Assembly: GCA_937907395.1 (NCBI GenBank)
Contig: CALCII010000011.1
Span: forward strand, 806,001 to 870,000
DNA from: an uncultured Chitinophagaceae bacterium
GTDB taxonomy: Bacteria > Bacteroidota > Bacteroidia > Chitinophagales > Chitinophagaceae
DNA length: 64,000 nucleotides
Direction of reading: 5' to 3'
This document shows positions 9,327 to 18,783 of this stretch, one piece after another. Both the position numbers and the translations under genes were made by a program. Position 1 is the first letter of the stretch. Each line of letters begins with the position of its first letter. The notes beneath the pieces are model-generated. The model saw only the letters and a list, made by a program, of their open reading frames with translations. It was not told where the DNA came from and did not search any database.

Positions 9327-9373
9327 GTTTTGTAATTTGGCATATTCCCTCACCAACGATACGTGTTACGATT

Positions 9374-10594
9374 ATGCTTCCTTCTTCCAGGCCCATTGTA
9401 AGTGCTTCTTTCAGCTACGAAACCTTAGAGGAAACCTTGGATATTAAAAAGAAAGGCGGTAGTCTTTTAATTGGTATTCCCAAAGAACAAATGTTCCAGG
9501 AAAACAGGGTGGCACTCACACCGGAAGCTGTGAATGTGTTAACGCTGAACGGGCATCGGGTAATGATTGAATACCAGGCAGGGGAAGGTGCCCATTATTC
9601 GGATAAAGATTTCAGTGAGGCAGGTGCTAAAATTGCGTACGACAAAAAGGAAGTGTATCAATGCGATATCTTGATCAAGTCGGCGCCGGTATCTGAGCAG
9701 GAACTGGAATTGCTCAAGACAGGTCAAACCATTATTTCCCCCATTCATATTGCTGTGATGAAGCCTGAAATACTGCAGGCCATGATGGAGAAAAAAATTA
9801 CAGCACTTTCATTTGAAAATCTCAAAGACGATTCCGGCCACAATCCCATTGTAAGAAGTATGAGTGAGATTGCCGGAAGTGCCGTAATGCTCATTGCCGG
9901 GCAATACCTCAGCAGTGCCAACAGCGGTAAAGGTGTATTGCTGGGTGGCATCAGCGGTATTCCACCCACCAAGGTTATTATTATCGGTGCCGGTATTGTG
10001 GGCGAGTATGCTGCACGAACAGCCCTTGCCATGGGAGCCAGTGTCAAAGTATTTGATAACAATATCTACCGGTTGAAACGGATGCAGAATGCGATTGGGC
10101 AACGTATGTGGACCTCGGTGGTGGAGCCTAAGATTCTTGCTAAACAACTGAAGACCTGTGATGTGGCTGTTGGGGCCTTATCATCTACCGGAGGCGATCG
10201 TACACCTGTGGTAGCCAGCGAGGAAATGGTTTCGGCTATGCGTCCGGGTAGTGTGATCGTGGATGTGAGTATCGACAGAGGTGGTTGTTTTGAAACCAGT
10301 GAAGTAACCAGCCACGAACAACCCATTTTTCTAAAACATGGTGTGATTCATTATTGTGTGCCAAATATTCCAAGCGGTTTTGCCCGTACTGCTTCTCAGG
10401 CCATCAGCAACGTGTTAATGCCGTTGTTGCTGGAAATAGGCGATGAAGGCGGATTGGAGCATTTGCTCTGGCACAAGCTGAACATCCGTAACGGAATTTA
10501 TATGTTCAAAGGAGCGCTGACAAATATCTACCTCAGTCAGCGGTTTGATTTAAAATATACAGATCTGAATTTGCTGATTGCCAGCAGAAGATAA
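9374..10594 (+). CDS. ald: Alanine dehydrogenase
   Basis: The 406-residue product has the N-terminal substrate region IGIPKEQMFQENRVALTPEA with conserved Arg and Lys positions, and a Rossmann NAD site VIIIGAGIVGEYAAR near residues 197-211. The sequence HYCVPNIPSGFARTAS is typical of the alanine dehydrogenase/PNT branch. It reversibly converts alanine to pyruvate and ammonia with NAD. An N-terminal extension of about 30 residues precedes the domain, longer than in Bacillus enzymes. Downstream it converges on the ABC ATPase gene with two bases between stops. Confidence 0.9.
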   Translation: MLPSSRPIVSASFSYETLEETLDIKKKGGSLLIGIPKEQMFQENRVALTPEAVNVLTLNGHRVMIEYQAGEGAHYSDKDFSEAGAKIAYDKKEVYQCDILIKSAPVSEQELELLKTGQTIISPIHIAVMKPEILQAMMEKKITALSFENLKDDSGHNPIVRSMSEIAGSAVMLIAGQYLSSANSGKGVLLGGISGIPPTKVIIIGAGIVGEYAARTALAMGASVKVFDNNIYRLKRMQNAIGQRMWTSVVEPKILAKQLKTCDVAVGALSSTGGDRTPVVASEEMVSAMRPGSVIVDVSIDRGGCFETSEVTSHEQPIFLKHGVIHYCVPNIPSGFARTASQAISNVLMPLLLEIGDEGGLEHLLWHKLNIRNGIYMFKGALTNIYLSQRFDLKYTDLNLLIASRR

Positions 10595-10596
10595 TC

Positions 10597-11214
10597 TTAT
10601 TTGTAACGGCCGATTGGTAACACAAATTCACAGAAACCATATTCCTGCTGATCATTACTGCTGATGATTAACAATCGTTCCTTGCAATGATGTTCCACCA
10701 ACCGCTGATAAAGCTCAATTCCATCCTGGTCCAGGTTGGTGCAGGGTTCATCTAACAATACAACCGGCACATCACTGAAAATAGCCTGTGCCAGTTTTAC
10801 CCGTTGCTTCATGCCACTGCTGTAATAACGGATTTGTTTTTGTACCGCATGGGCTAATCCAATGTGGTTGATAACAGAAGAAATAGTTTGAGAGGGCAAT
10901 ATTTTTTTAAAGCTGAAATGAAAGGCAAAAAACTCTTCCAACGTCATTTCTTCCATGAGTTCCAGGTAAGGAGCGGCAATGGAAATGTGTTGAAATGCCT
11001 GGTCTGCAGCAATTTGTTCGCCGTTCTGTTCATAGCCAATCGTTCCTTCACTGTGTTGAATAGCACCGGCAATTACTTGTAGCAATGTTGATTTACCGGA
11101 ACCATTGTTACCGGTGATGGCATAGGCATTGCCTGGATTAAATTCGTAAGTGAGATGACGGAAAATCCATTCCCTGTTGTAACGCTTGCCCGTATCAGAA
11201 AGCAAGATCTTCAT
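10597..11214 (-). CDS. Stand-alone ABC transporter ATP-binding protein
   Basis: The 205-residue nucleotide-binding protein has Walker A GNNGSGKS (residues 35-42), signature YYSSGMKQRVKLAQA and Walker B VVLLDEPCTNLD. I start it at the ATG at 11214, which overlaps the end of lpxA by 20 bases; a longer frame to 11286 lies wholly inside lpxA. It has the compact form of a CcmA or ABC-2-type ATPase. No membrane permease gene is adjacent, so its partner and cargo are unknown. The overlap with lpxA implies co-expression with lipid A genes; whether it handles an envelope lipid is not shown. Confidence 0.85.
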   Translation of the reverse strand: MKILLSDTGKRYNREWIFRHLTYEFNPGNAYAITGNNGSGKSTLLQVIAGAIQHSEGTIGYEQNGEQIAADQAFQHISIAAPYLELMEEMTLEEFFAFHFSFKKILPSQTISSVINHIGLAHAVQKQIRYYSSGMKQRVKLAQAIFSDVPVVLLDEPCTNLDQDGIELYQRLVEHHCKERLLIISSNDQQEYGFCEFVLPIGRYK

Positions 11215-12001
11215 CGACACTGTTTTGTGAATGACGTTTGATGATTCCGATTTCTGATTTCTTGATAAAGCCAAGAATTTCGTCACGTGTAGGAGTAGAC
11301 GGCATCATTTGTTCAATGAGTTCCACTGCTTTTGATACAATGTGTTTTTCTACAAATAGAATATGATAAATTTTGAAGATCTCTTCAATCGTTTCTTTAG
11401 AATAACCTCTGCGACTTAATCCAACATTATTGATACCAACATAACTTAACGGTTCACGTGCCGCTTTTACATATGGGGGAACATCTTTACGAATAGCACT
11501 CATGCCTGCAATGTATGTATGGGCGCCAATATGAGTGAACTGGTGTGCAGCGCTCATGCCGCCTATGATAGCAAAATCATCAACCAATACGTGTCCTGCC
11601 AATTGTACTGAGTTGGCAAGTATTACATGATTGCCAACAATACAATCATGAGCAATATGTGCATATGCCATGATGAGACAGTTGGTTCCAACTTTGGTGG
11701 TGTTTTTATCTGTTGTGCCACGGTGGATGGTTACACATTCACGAATAGTAGTGTTATCACCAATTTCAGCCAATGTGTATTCACCTCTGTATTTCAAGTC
11801 CTGCGGCACAGCGCCAATGACAGCACCGGGGAATATTTTACAGTTTTTACCAATTCGTGAACAGGGGAAAATAGTCACGTTGCTCATGATATGCGAGCCA
11901 TCGCCAATTTCCACATCGTCGTGAATCATGCTGAAAGGTTCAATGGTTACATTGGCACCAATCTTAGCGTTAGGGTGTATATAAGCCAGATTACTGATCA
12001 T
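11195..12001 (-). CDS. lpxA: Acyl-ACP--UDP-N-acetylglucosamine O-acyltransferase LpxA
   Basis: This 268-residue left-handed parallel beta-helix protein has many hexapeptide repeats (such as IGANVTIEPF and IGDGSHI). It carries the family blocks DLKYRGE and AAHQFTHIGAH, the first His of which matches the catalytic His. LpxA adds the first 3-hydroxyacyl chain to UDP-GlcNAc, opening lipid A synthesis in the cytoplasm. It overlaps the end of lpxC-fabZ by 11 bases and the ABC ATPase start by 20, so the three form one operon. Confidence 0.96.
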   Translation of the reverse strand: MISNLAYIHPNAKIGANVTIEPFSMIHDDVEIGDGSHIMSNVTIFPCSRIGKNCKIFPGAVIGAVPQDLKYRGEYTLAEIGDNTTIRECVTIHRGTTDKNTTKVGTNCLIMAYAHIAHDCIVGNHVILANSVQLAGHVLVDDFAIIGGMSAAHQFTHIGAHTYIAGMSAIRKDVPPYVKAAREPLSYVGINNVGLSRRGYSKETIEEIFKIYHILFVEKHIVSKAVELIEQMMPSTPTRDEILGFIKKSEIGIIKRHSQNSVDEDLAF

Positions 12002-13415
12002 TCTTTGGTCGTTTTACAATTTGTGCGGTTAGATCTGCTTCGCAAACCACTTTACTTCCTACGAATATGGTTCCTCTCATTTCACAGATTCCACGACGAA
12101 TTGGATTTTTCAATTCCATCTTTAAAATTAAGGTATCGCCGGGCACTACTTTCTGTTTGAATTTACAATTATCCACTTTCAGGAAGTAAGTGTCGTATTT
12201 ATCATCGGTTCCTTTGGGGATAGCCAGTAAACCACCACATTGCGCCAGGGCTTCAATTTGTAACACACCGGGCATTACATAGTTGCCGGGAAAATGCCCC
12301 TGGAAAAATGGCTCGTTATATGTAACATTCTTAACACCAACGATATAAGTTTCTGTCAGGTCAATGATTTTGTCAACCAGCAGGAACGGGTAACGGTGGG
12401 GCATGATTTTTTCAATTTCCACCACATCCAATACCGGTGTTTTTTCGGGATAATAAGCAGGGACGTTTGCTTTGAAACGGTTCTTCTTGATATGTTCTTT
12501 AATCTTTTTAGCAAACTCCACATTGCTGGCATGTCCGGGACGGTTGGCAATGATATGGGCTTTGAATGGCAAACCAACCAATGCAAGATCCCCTACGAGA
12601 TCGAGTAATTTGTGGCGTGCGGGTTCATTGGGGAAACGTAGTTTCAGGTTGTTGAGATAACCGTCGCTGGTGATGGCGAATTTCTCTTTGCCAAACGCTT
12701 TTGACAATGTTTCCAGTTGCTCATCGGTAACGGGTTTATCTACTACAACAATTGCATTGTTGAGGTCTCCGCCTTTGATGAGATTATTCTTTAATAAATA
12801 TTCCAATTCGTGGAAGAACGAAAATGTACGGCAGGGAGCAATTTCTTCGTTGAATTCTGACAGATTTTTGATTTGCGCATGTTGTGTGCCCAGTACAGGA
12901 GAATTGAAATCAATCAGGGTATTAATCCTGTATTCATTCGCAGGCATAGCCACCATTTCCACTTTCTTGTTTTCATCCAGAAAGTAAATGTTATGATCAA
13001 TGGTATACCATGTTTTAATGGCTTCCTGTTTTTTTCGCCCTGCTTTTTCAAGTGCTTCAACAAAAGGTTGTGAACTTCCATCTAATATGGGAATTTCCGG
13101 CCCATCCAGTTTCACCAGCACATTATCAATATCACATCCCATAAATGCTGCCAGTAAGTGCTCAATTGTGCTAACAGAAGCACCATTGTTCGACAAAGTG
13201 GTACTGCGGTTGGTTTCTGTTACAAAATCAACATCGGCTTTAACGGTGGGTTGCCCTTCGAGATCAGTTCGTTGAAATACAATACCGGTATTGGGTTCTG
13301 CCGGTTCCAGGATCATATTCACCGGAGCTCCTGTGTGGATGCCTACCCCCGAAATGGAAATGGATGCACCAAGGGTGTGCTGATTTGCCTGTTCGTTGCC
13401 GTTCTTATTTTCCAT
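11991..13415 (-). CDS. lpxC: Bifunctional UDP-3-O-acyl-N-acetylglucosamine deacetylase / 3-hydroxyacyl-ACP dehydratase (LpxC-FabZ fusion)
   Basis: The 474-residue product joins two enzymes. Residues 1-300 are LpxC, the zinc deacetylase that commits UDP-acyl-GlcNAc to lipid A; TIEHLLAAFMG with zinc ligand His86, LDGPEIPILDGSS and HKLLDLVGDLALVG are visible. Residues from about 325 are FabZ, with MPHRYPFLLVDKI and the catalytic block GHFPGNYVMPG. This fusion is known across Bacteroidetes; it places a fatty-acid dehydratase in the same chain as the enzyme competing for 3-hydroxyacyl-ACP. Both halves keep their catalytic residues. It overlaps lpxA by 11 bases. Confidence 0.96.
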   Translation of the reverse strand: MENKNGNEQANQHTLGASISISGVGIHTGAPVNMILEPAEPNTGIVFQRTDLEGQPTVKADVDFVTETNRSTTLSNNGASVSTIEHLLAAFMGCDIDNVLVKLDGPEIPILDGSSQPFVEALEKAGRKKQEAIKTWYTIDHNIYFLDENKKVEMVAMPANEYRINTLIDFNSPVLGTQHAQIKNLSEFNEEIAPCRTFSFFHELEYLLKNNLIKGGDLNNAIVVVDKPVTDEQLETLSKAFGKEKFAITSDGYLNNLKLRFPNEPARHKLLDLVGDLALVGLPFKAHIIANRPGHASNVEFAKKIKEHIKKNRFKANVPAYYPEKTPVLDVVEIEKIMPHRYPFLLVDKIIDLTETYIVGVKNVTYNEPFFQGHFPGNYVMPGVLQIEALAQCGGLLAIPKGTDDKYDTYFLKVDNCKFKQKVVPGDTLILKMELKNPIRRGICEMRGTIFVGSKVVCEADLTAQIVKRPKNDQ

Positions 13416-13484
13416 AAGGGCACGAAAGTAATAAAAAGCCTGTAAACAAGGCTGAAACGAACGTTGTGTAGTGTGTTTTGGGGA

Positions 13485-14537
13485 TTAAAAACTGGCTTTT
13501 TCTGCTACCAGTTGTTTGATTACGGCTTCCAGCTCGGCAATCCGCTTTTCCATTTCGGGCAAATTGCGGAAAATAGCCTGGCTACGCAGGGTGCTGGTAT
13601 AGTCAAAAGCAGGCGACCCTGTAACAACACTGTTCGGCACTTTGATCGACTTACTTACCCCGCTCTGGGCATTGATTCGTGCTCCGTCGGCAATGGTAAT
13701 ATGCCCAACAATACCGGCTTGTCCGCCAATTTGAACATTATTGCCCACTTTGGTACTGCCGCTCACGCCTGTTTGTGCTGCTATTACGGTATTATTGCCC
13801 ACTTCCACATTATGAGCTACCTGGATCAGGTTGTCCAGTTTGGCACCTTTGCGTATGAGTGTGCTGCCAATAGTTGCTCTGTCAATTGAGCAATTAGAAC
13901 CAATTTCAACGCTATCTTCAATAATCACATTTCCAATTTGCGGCACTTTTTTATAGCTGCCATCGTTCTGTGGCGCAAAGCCAAATCCATCGCCTCCAAT
14001 GATAGTTCCTGCATGGATGATTACGTTATTTCCAATCACACAATCGTGATATATTTTCACACCGGGATGGATCACTACATTATTCCCTAAAACCACGTTG
14101 GCACCAAGGAATACCTGCGGATAAATTTTTACGTTATTTCCTACTTTCACATGATCAGAAATGTAGGTGAAGGATCCTACAAACACCTGCTCTCCCAGGC
14201 TGGCTTTAGGGGATACATAAGCATGCTCCTGTATGCCCACCATTTGTGAAGCTTTTAATTGTTCGTATGCCTGTAATAAAGTGGCAAAAGCAGAATAAGC
14301 ATCGGGTACACGTATGAGTGTGGCAGGAACTTTTTCTTTCAGTTCCTGCGATTCATTAATGATGATGATGGAAGCGTTGGTGCTGTAAAGGTGTTCCTCG
14401 TATTTTGGATTGGCCAGGAAGGCCAGCTGTCCGCTTTGCGCTTCTTCAATTTTACCAAATGAGTGAACAGAAGTTTCGGGGTTACCCTCAATCTTTCCTT
14501 GTATAATCATCGCAATCTGAGAAGCTGAAAACTCCAT
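13485..14537 (-). CDS. lpxD: UDP-3-O-(3-hydroxyacyl)glucosamine N-acyltransferase LpxD
   Basis: This 350-residue enzyme adds the second 3-hydroxyacyl chain in lipid A synthesis. It has an N-terminal uridine-binding domain, a long hexapeptide-repeat beta-helix, and the catalytic His in VIIHAGTIIGGDGFGFAP. The C-terminal helix (FRNLPEMEKRIAELE) is the ACP-facing element. It lies just upstream of lpxC-fabZ on the minus strand with a 69-base gap. Confidence 0.96.
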   Translation of the reverse strand: MEFSASQIAMIIQGKIEGNPETSVHSFGKIEEAQSGQLAFLANPKYEEHLYSTNASIIIINESQELKEKVPATLIRVPDAYSAFATLLQAYEQLKASQMVGIQEHAYVSPKASLGEQVFVGSFTYISDHVKVGNNVKIYPQVFLGANVVLGNNVVIHPGVKIYHDCVIGNNVIIHAGTIIGGDGFGFAPQNDGSYKKVPQIGNVIIEDSVEIGSNCSIDRATIGSTLIRKGAKLDNLIQVAHNVEVGNNTVIAAQTGVSGSTKVGNNVQIGGQAGIVGHITIADGARINAQSGVSKSIKVPNSVVTGSPAFDYTSTLRSQAIFRNLPEMEKRIAELEAVIKQLVAEKASF

Positions 14538-14612
14538 GTAACCGGTCGTTATTTACTTAAAGATAATTTCATAAACGCTGCTTTCCAACCTTTATGATAC
14601 GGAACTTCATTT

Positions 14613-15833
14613 TTATGATAGGTCTCCGGGGTGGCAAAGGTAGAACTTTTTAGCCGGCCCGTCTGCCACGAGCTTGATCAACACATATTCAATTTCCGAA
14701 ATATCCTTAACGGTTCCGTCTTTGAACAGGATTTTGATGTGTTCATTTCCGGTATTGTACATACTGTTGGTGGCCACACCATCAAACACAAACCAGCCGG
14801 CTTCTTCCGGGGATATAGACAAGTGAACAGCTGCTTTTTGTTGCATGGTGGCAATGGTTTCGGCAGAATAAGGCTGCATCTGGAACTTTGTTTTCAGGAT
14901 TCTTCTGTTAATCAACCAGTTACACATGATGCTCAAGACTTTATCCGGGTGCCGGGTCCATTTTTTAATGGAGCTCAACACATCATAATCGTCCAGGGAG
15001 CAGAATTCTTCCAGATTGTTTTTTATAAAACTACCTGCATCGGGCGTGCGCAGGAATGTGTCTAATATTTCGCTGGTAGAAAACAATTCATCTGTTTCAC
15101 GTGCCAGTAATTTCGCCCGTTCCAGGATTTTAACCAGCATGCTTTCTGCACCCAGTACGGTTTTGTGTAAATAAGCCTGCCAATACATCAATCGCCGGGC
15201 TACCAGGAATTTTTCGATGGAGTACACGCCTTTTTCTTCCACTACCAGTTCATTGTTATGAACGGTAATCATTTTAAGGATGCGATCGTAACCAATCACT
15301 CCTTCACTTACCCCGCTGTAAAAACTGTCACGGGTGAGATAATCCATCCGGTCCACATCCAGCTGTCCGCTAATGAGCTGATGCAGAAATTTTTTGTGGT
15401 AACTGCCTTTAAAAATATCAATGGCAAGATCCAGTGCGCCGGAGAACTCTTTATTCAGTTCCTCAAATAATAAAAGCGATATTTCTTCGTGGTGTGTGTT
15501 TTCAATCAGCACATGTTCCAACGAATGACTAAAGGGGCCATGCCCGATATCATGCAACAGGATCGCAATTTTCGCTGCCTGCTCTTCTTCGGCTGTAATC
15601 TCCACACTTTTGCTGCGGAGTTCATTCAGGGCCTGTCCCATCAGGTGATAAGCGCCCATGGAATGATGCAGGCGGGTATGAACCGCACCCGGGTAAACAA
15701 GATGTGCCAGTGCCATCTGGTGAATGCGGCGCAGGCGTTGATAATACCGGTGCGACAGGATCTGGTAAATAAGCGGATCGTCGAACGTAATAAACCCGTA
15801 AATGGGATCGTTTACTATTTTTCTGAACTTCAT
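14613..15833 (-). CDS. HD-domain phosphohydrolase (dGTPase-like, YwfO type)
   Basis: The 406-residue protein carries the HD metal site in order: RLHHSMGAYHL (His), LLHDIGHGPFSHSLEH (His-Asp and later His) and LDVDRMDYLTRD (Asp). This pattern marks the branch related to dGTPases and SAMHD1. Relatives hydrolyse dNTPs or related nucleotides, but substrate cannot be assigned here. It is the first gene before the lipid A run; conserved linkage to lpxD is my recollection from other Bacteroidetes rather than something shown here. Confidence 0.9.
   Translation of the reverse strand: MKFRKIVNDPIYGFITFDDPLIYQILSHRYYQRLRRIHQMALAHLVYPGAVHTRLHHSMGAYHLMGQALNELRSKSVEITAEEEQAAKIAILLHDIGHGPFSHSLEHVLIENTHHEEISLLLFEELNKEFSGALDLAIDIFKGSYHKKFLHQLISGQLDVDRMDYLTRDSFYSGVSEGVIGYDRILKMITVHNNELVVEEKGVYSIEKFLVARRLMYWQAYLHKTVLGAESMLVKILERAKLLARETDELFSTSEILDTFLRTPDAGSFIKNNLEEFCSLDDYDVLSSIKKWTRHPDKVLSIMCNWLINRRILKTKFQMQPYSAETIATMQQKAAVHLSISPEEAGWFVFDGVATNSMYNTGNEHIKILFKDGTVKDISEIEYVLIKLVADGPAKKFYLCHPGDLS
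14635..14642 (-). promoter_or_regulatory. Possible lpxD promoter -7 element
   Basis: The minus strand reads TACCTTTG, a full TAnnTTTG match, inside the last codons of the HD gene. It would give lpxD a leader of about 90 bases and its own start independent of the HD gene. Confidence 0.4.
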
Positions 15834-15869
15834 GTTAATTCCCTTCAGCTATTTCTTTTTGCCAAACGC

Positions 15870-15877
15870 CAAAGGTA
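15870..15877 (-). promoter_or_regulatory. -7 element upstream of the HD hydrolase
   Basis: The minus strand reads TACCTTTG, a full TAnnTTTG match, 37 bases before the ATG at 15833. Confidence 0.5.
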
Positions 15878-15928
15878 ATTGAAGGGAGGGAATTCAATAC
15901 ATTTACAGGAGGAAGGGTGGTGAGGGAG

Positions 15929-15977
15929 AAGTTATAAGTTGTAAGTTATAATGGTAAGGTAATAAGTAGTAAGGATA
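15929..15977. repeat. Degenerate 7-base tandem repeat, AAGTTAT type
   Basis: Seven consecutive 7-base units in perfect phase: aagttat, aagttgt, aagttat, aatggta, aggtaat, aagtagt, aaggata. It fills the spacer just before porX and ends 24 bases ahead of its start codon. See the finding on heptad arrays. Confidence 0.6.
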
Positions 15978-16000
15978 AAATCTAAAACCAACAATCAGGT

Positions 16001-17557
16001 ATGGCCGTAGCTAAAATTCTTTGGGTGGATGATGAAATTGAAAGTCTGCAATCTCAAAAAATGTTTCTGGAAAACAAAGGCTATGAAGTGCATACGCTCA
16101 CCAATGGATTTGATGCCATTGATTATGTAAAAGAAAACCCGGTAGATGTGGTGCTGATGGATGAAACCATGCCCGGCTTAACCGGCCTTGAAACGCTGGC
16201 TAAAATCAAGGAAGTAAATCAGTCCATTCCGGTGGTACTCATCACAAAGAATGAAACCGAAAACCTGATGGATGATGCGATTGGATCACAGATCAGCGAT
16301 TATCTCATCAAACCCGTCAACCCCAACCAGGTGTTGCTGAGCCTGAAAAAAATCATTGATAACAAACGGTTGGTGAGTGAGAAAACCACCTCTGCTTATC
16401 AGCAACAGTTCCGGAATTTATTCATGGCACTTAACAGTAATCCCAACTACAATGATTGGATGGATATCTACAAAAAACTGGTGTACTGGGAACTGGAGAT
16501 GGGGAAAGCCGATAGTCCGGAAATGAGTGAAGTGCTGCAAACACAAAAAGATGAGGCCAATACCGAGTTCTTCAAATACATTTCAAAAAATTATGCGCAA
16601 TGGATGAATCCCCGCAACGGTGAGATGCCCATCATGAGCCATAACCTGTTACAGTTTAAAGTGCTCCCTCACCTTGAGAAAGGAACACCTTTGTTTTTTC
16701 TGCTGATTGATAATCTGAGGTTTGATCAATGGAAAGCTATTCAGCCCATTTTTGCTGAAAACTTCCGGATTACCGAAGAAGATTCGTTTTATGCGATTCT
16801 GCCAACGGCCACACAATACAGCCGGAATGCGATCTTCAGCGGATTGTTGCCCATTGATATTGAAAAGAAATTTCCATCGGAATGGAAGAATGATCATGAT
16901 GAAGGAGGTAAAAATCTACACGAAGAAGAATTCTTACGGGCACAACTGAAACGGCTCAACAAAGGCGATCTGAAAGTTTCATATACCAAAGTGTTGAATC
17001 ACCAGGCCGGACAAGACCTCGTTAATAACGTACACAACATGTTGAATAACGATCTCAATGTGATCGTTTACAATTTTGTGGATATGCTGAGTCATGCACG
17101 TACCGAAATGGAAGTGCTGAAAGAATTGGCTAACGATGAGAAAAGCTACCGCAGTATTACTACCAGTTGGTTTGAACATTCACCTCTTTACCAGGCATTA
17201 AAGAAAATTGCCGATAAGAAAGTCAATATCATACTGGCAACTGATCATGGAAGTATCCGTGTAAAAAAGCCGGCCAAAGTAATTGGTGATAAGGAAACCA
17301 CTACCAATATCAGGTACAAGCACGGACGAAACCTCAACTTTGAGTCAAAGGATGTACTGGCGTTCAAAGATCCACGTGAAGCCGGGCTGCCGGTACCCAA
17401 TGTGAACTCCAGCTTTATATTTGCCCGGGAGGATGTGTACCTCTGCTATCCCAATAATTATAACTATTATGCCAATTATTACAGGAATACATTTCAACAT
17501 GGAGGTGTGAGCCTGGAAGAGATGATTATTCCGGTGGTTCGAATGACTACTAAATAG
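16001..17557 (+). CDS. porX: PorX-type response regulator with PglZ (alkaline phosphatase-like) domain
   Basis: The 518-residue protein begins with a receiver domain (acidic pair Asp10/Asp11, phospho-acceptor Asp54 in VLMDETMPG, and Lys in LITKNE). A helical linker and a C-terminal PglZ phosphatase fold follow (LIDNLRFDQW, PTATQYSRNAIFSG, TDHGSIRVKKP). Length and architecture match PorX of Porphyromonas gingivalis, which with the sensor PorY controls the type IX secretion system; PorX-family PglZ domains have been reported to act as phosphodiesterases on oligonucleotides. No histidine kinase or por/gld secretion gene is adjacent, as expected for this orphan regulator. The family is certain; its target genes here are not. 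Confidence 0.93.
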   Translation: MAVAKILWVDDEIESLQSQKMFLENKGYEVHTLTNGFDAIDYVKENPVDVVLMDETMPGLTGLETLAKIKEVNQSIPVVLITKNETENLMDDAIGSQISDYLIKPVNPNQVLLSLKKIIDNKRLVSEKTTSAYQQQFRNLFMALNSNPNYNDWMDIYKKLVYWELEMGKADSPEMSEVLQTQKDEANTEFFKYISKNYAQWMNPRNGEMPIMSHNLLQFKVLPHLEKGTPLFFLLIDNLRFDQWKAIQPIFAENFRITEEDSFYAILPTATQYSRNAIFSGLLPIDIEKKFPSEWKNDHDEGGKNLHEEEFLRAQLKRLNKGDLKVSYTKVLNHQAGQDLVNNVHNMLNNDLNVIVYNFVDMLSHARTEMEVLKELANDEKSYRSITTSWFEHSPLYQALKKIADKKVNIILATDHGSIRVKKPAKVIGDKETTTNIRYKHGRNLNFESKDVLAFKDPREAGLPVPNVNSSFIFAREDVYLCYPNNYNYYANYYRNTFQHGGVSLEEMIIPVVRMTTK

Positions 17558-17615
17558 TGGTATATACTGTGGAAAAATCGTTTTCGAATAAGATGGTTAA
17601 ACCCTTCTGTAACGA

Positions 17616-17623
17616 TAAATTTG
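17616..17623 (+). promoter_or_regulatory. -7 element upstream of the 92-residue protein
   Basis: TAAATTTG matches TAnnTTTG fully and lies 41 bases before the ATG at 17664. A small hairpin (cccccctttagggg, 17637-17650) sits in the leader. Confidence 0.45.
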
Positions 17624-17663
17624 CACCATTCCATAACCCCCCTTTAGGGGATGGAACCTGTGA

Positions 17664-17942
17664 ATGAAATTTAATCAGTCTGCTTTAGATAAACTGGAAT
17701 CAATCCTCGAAGAGAGTGGATATATTGTGCGTTACGAAAGAGGTACCTTTCAAAGCGGTTACTGCATTCTGGAACAAAAGAAAGTAGTGGTGCTGAATAA
17801 ATTTCTGCAGCTGGAAGGTAGAATCAATACCATGCTGGATCTCATTCCCCAGCTGAATGTAACATTTGATTCCCTCACCGCCGATTCACAAAAATTGTAT
17901 GAAGAAGTATTAGCACTTGCTTCTGCCAAGCAGACAGAATAA
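17664..17942 (+). CDS. Conserved small protein of unknown function
   Basis: This 92-residue cytoplasmic protein has no signal peptide or membrane segment. The N-terminal half has alternating beta-like segments (GYIVRYERGTFQSGYC, KKVVVLNKFL) and the C-terminal half is helical. It has its own promoter match and ends 64 bases before the MBL hydrolase. I recognise no family. Its compact, well-folded pattern and normal codon use argue that it is a real gene. Confidence 0.8.
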   Translation: MKFNQSALDKLESILEESGYIVRYERGTFQSGYCILEQKKVVVLNKFLQLEGRINTMLDLIPQLNVTFDSLTADSQKLYEEVLALASAKQTE

Positions 17943-18006
17943 TCATTTGCCTGCTTTGATTGCCAGACACATTTTTTAATTCGGGCTTTCCATTATAACT
18001 TCAATT

Positions 18007-18783
18007 GTGTCTTATCCTTCTCTCAAAATAACATTTCTTGGTACCGGTACCAGCAGTGGTGTGCCTATGATTGGTTGTGATTGTCCGGTATGTACATCAA
18101 CCAACCCAAAAGACAATCGTCTCAGGAGCAGTGTGCTTATTGAAACAGAAGATACAAGCGTTGTAATTGATACCACTCCCGATTTCCGTTACCAGATGTT
18201 GCGTCTTGGTGTAAAGAAGCTGGATGCTGTTGTGTTCACACATCCGCACAAAGATCATATTGCCGGACTGGATGATGTGCGTGCCTTTAATTTCTTTACA
18301 AGAAAACCTATGCAGGTATTTTGCAATTATCTCACGGAGGAGGCCTTGCGAAGAGATTTTTATTATGCATTTTCTGATACCAAATACCCGGGCATACCCG
18401 AGTTGAAACTGAACACAATTACAACGGAGCCATTCATGATCAACGAACTGCAGGTTCAACCCATTCTGGTGTGGCATTTGAAAATGCCGGTGCTGGGCTT
18501 CCGGTTTGGTCCGTTTACCTATATCACCGATGCAAATTTTATTGAGGAAGATGAACGGGAAAAAATAAAAGGAAGTAAAGTATTGGTTTTAAATGCACTT
18601 CGAAAAGAGCCGCATATATCTCATTTTACATTGGGGGAAGCTGTTACTGTAGCCCAGCAATTGAATGTTCCATCTGCCTACTTCACACATATCAGCCACC
18701 AGTTAGGATTGCACAATGAAATTGAAAAAGAACTTCCTAACGGTATTAACTTGTCGTACGATGGTTTAACACTACAACTATAA
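18007..18783 (+). CDS. MBL-fold metallo-hydrolase (PhnP-like)
   Basis: The 258-residue metallo-beta-lactamase-fold enzyme has the family start FLGTGTSSGVPMIGCDCPVC with an extra Cys pair, and the metal motif FTHPHKDHIAGLDD (HxHxDH). Further ligands are His in VWHLKMP and in FTHISHQLG. The extra Cys cluster is seen in the PhnP/phosphodiesterase branch. Substrate is unknown, a cyclic phosphodiester being the usual kind. Translation starts with GTG at 18007; no in-frame ATG fits before the first strand. Confidence 0.87.
   Translation: MSYPSLKITFLGTGTSSGVPMIGCDCPVCTSTNPKDNRLRSSVLIETEDTSVVIDTTPDFRYQMLRLGVKKLDAVVFTHPHKDHIAGLDDVRAFNFFTRKPMQVFCNYLTEEALRRDFYYAFSDTKYPGIPELKLNTITTEPFMINELQVQPILVWHLKMPVLGFRFGPFTYITDANFIEEDEREKIKGSKVLVLNALRKEPHISHFTLGEAVTVAQQLNVPSAYFTHISHQLGLHNEIEKELPNGINLSYDGLTLQL

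Noticed and set aside
16001..17557. PglZ domain as a sign of a BREX phage-defence locus
   Set aside because: The receiver-PglZ architecture is PorX, and no other BREX gene is present.
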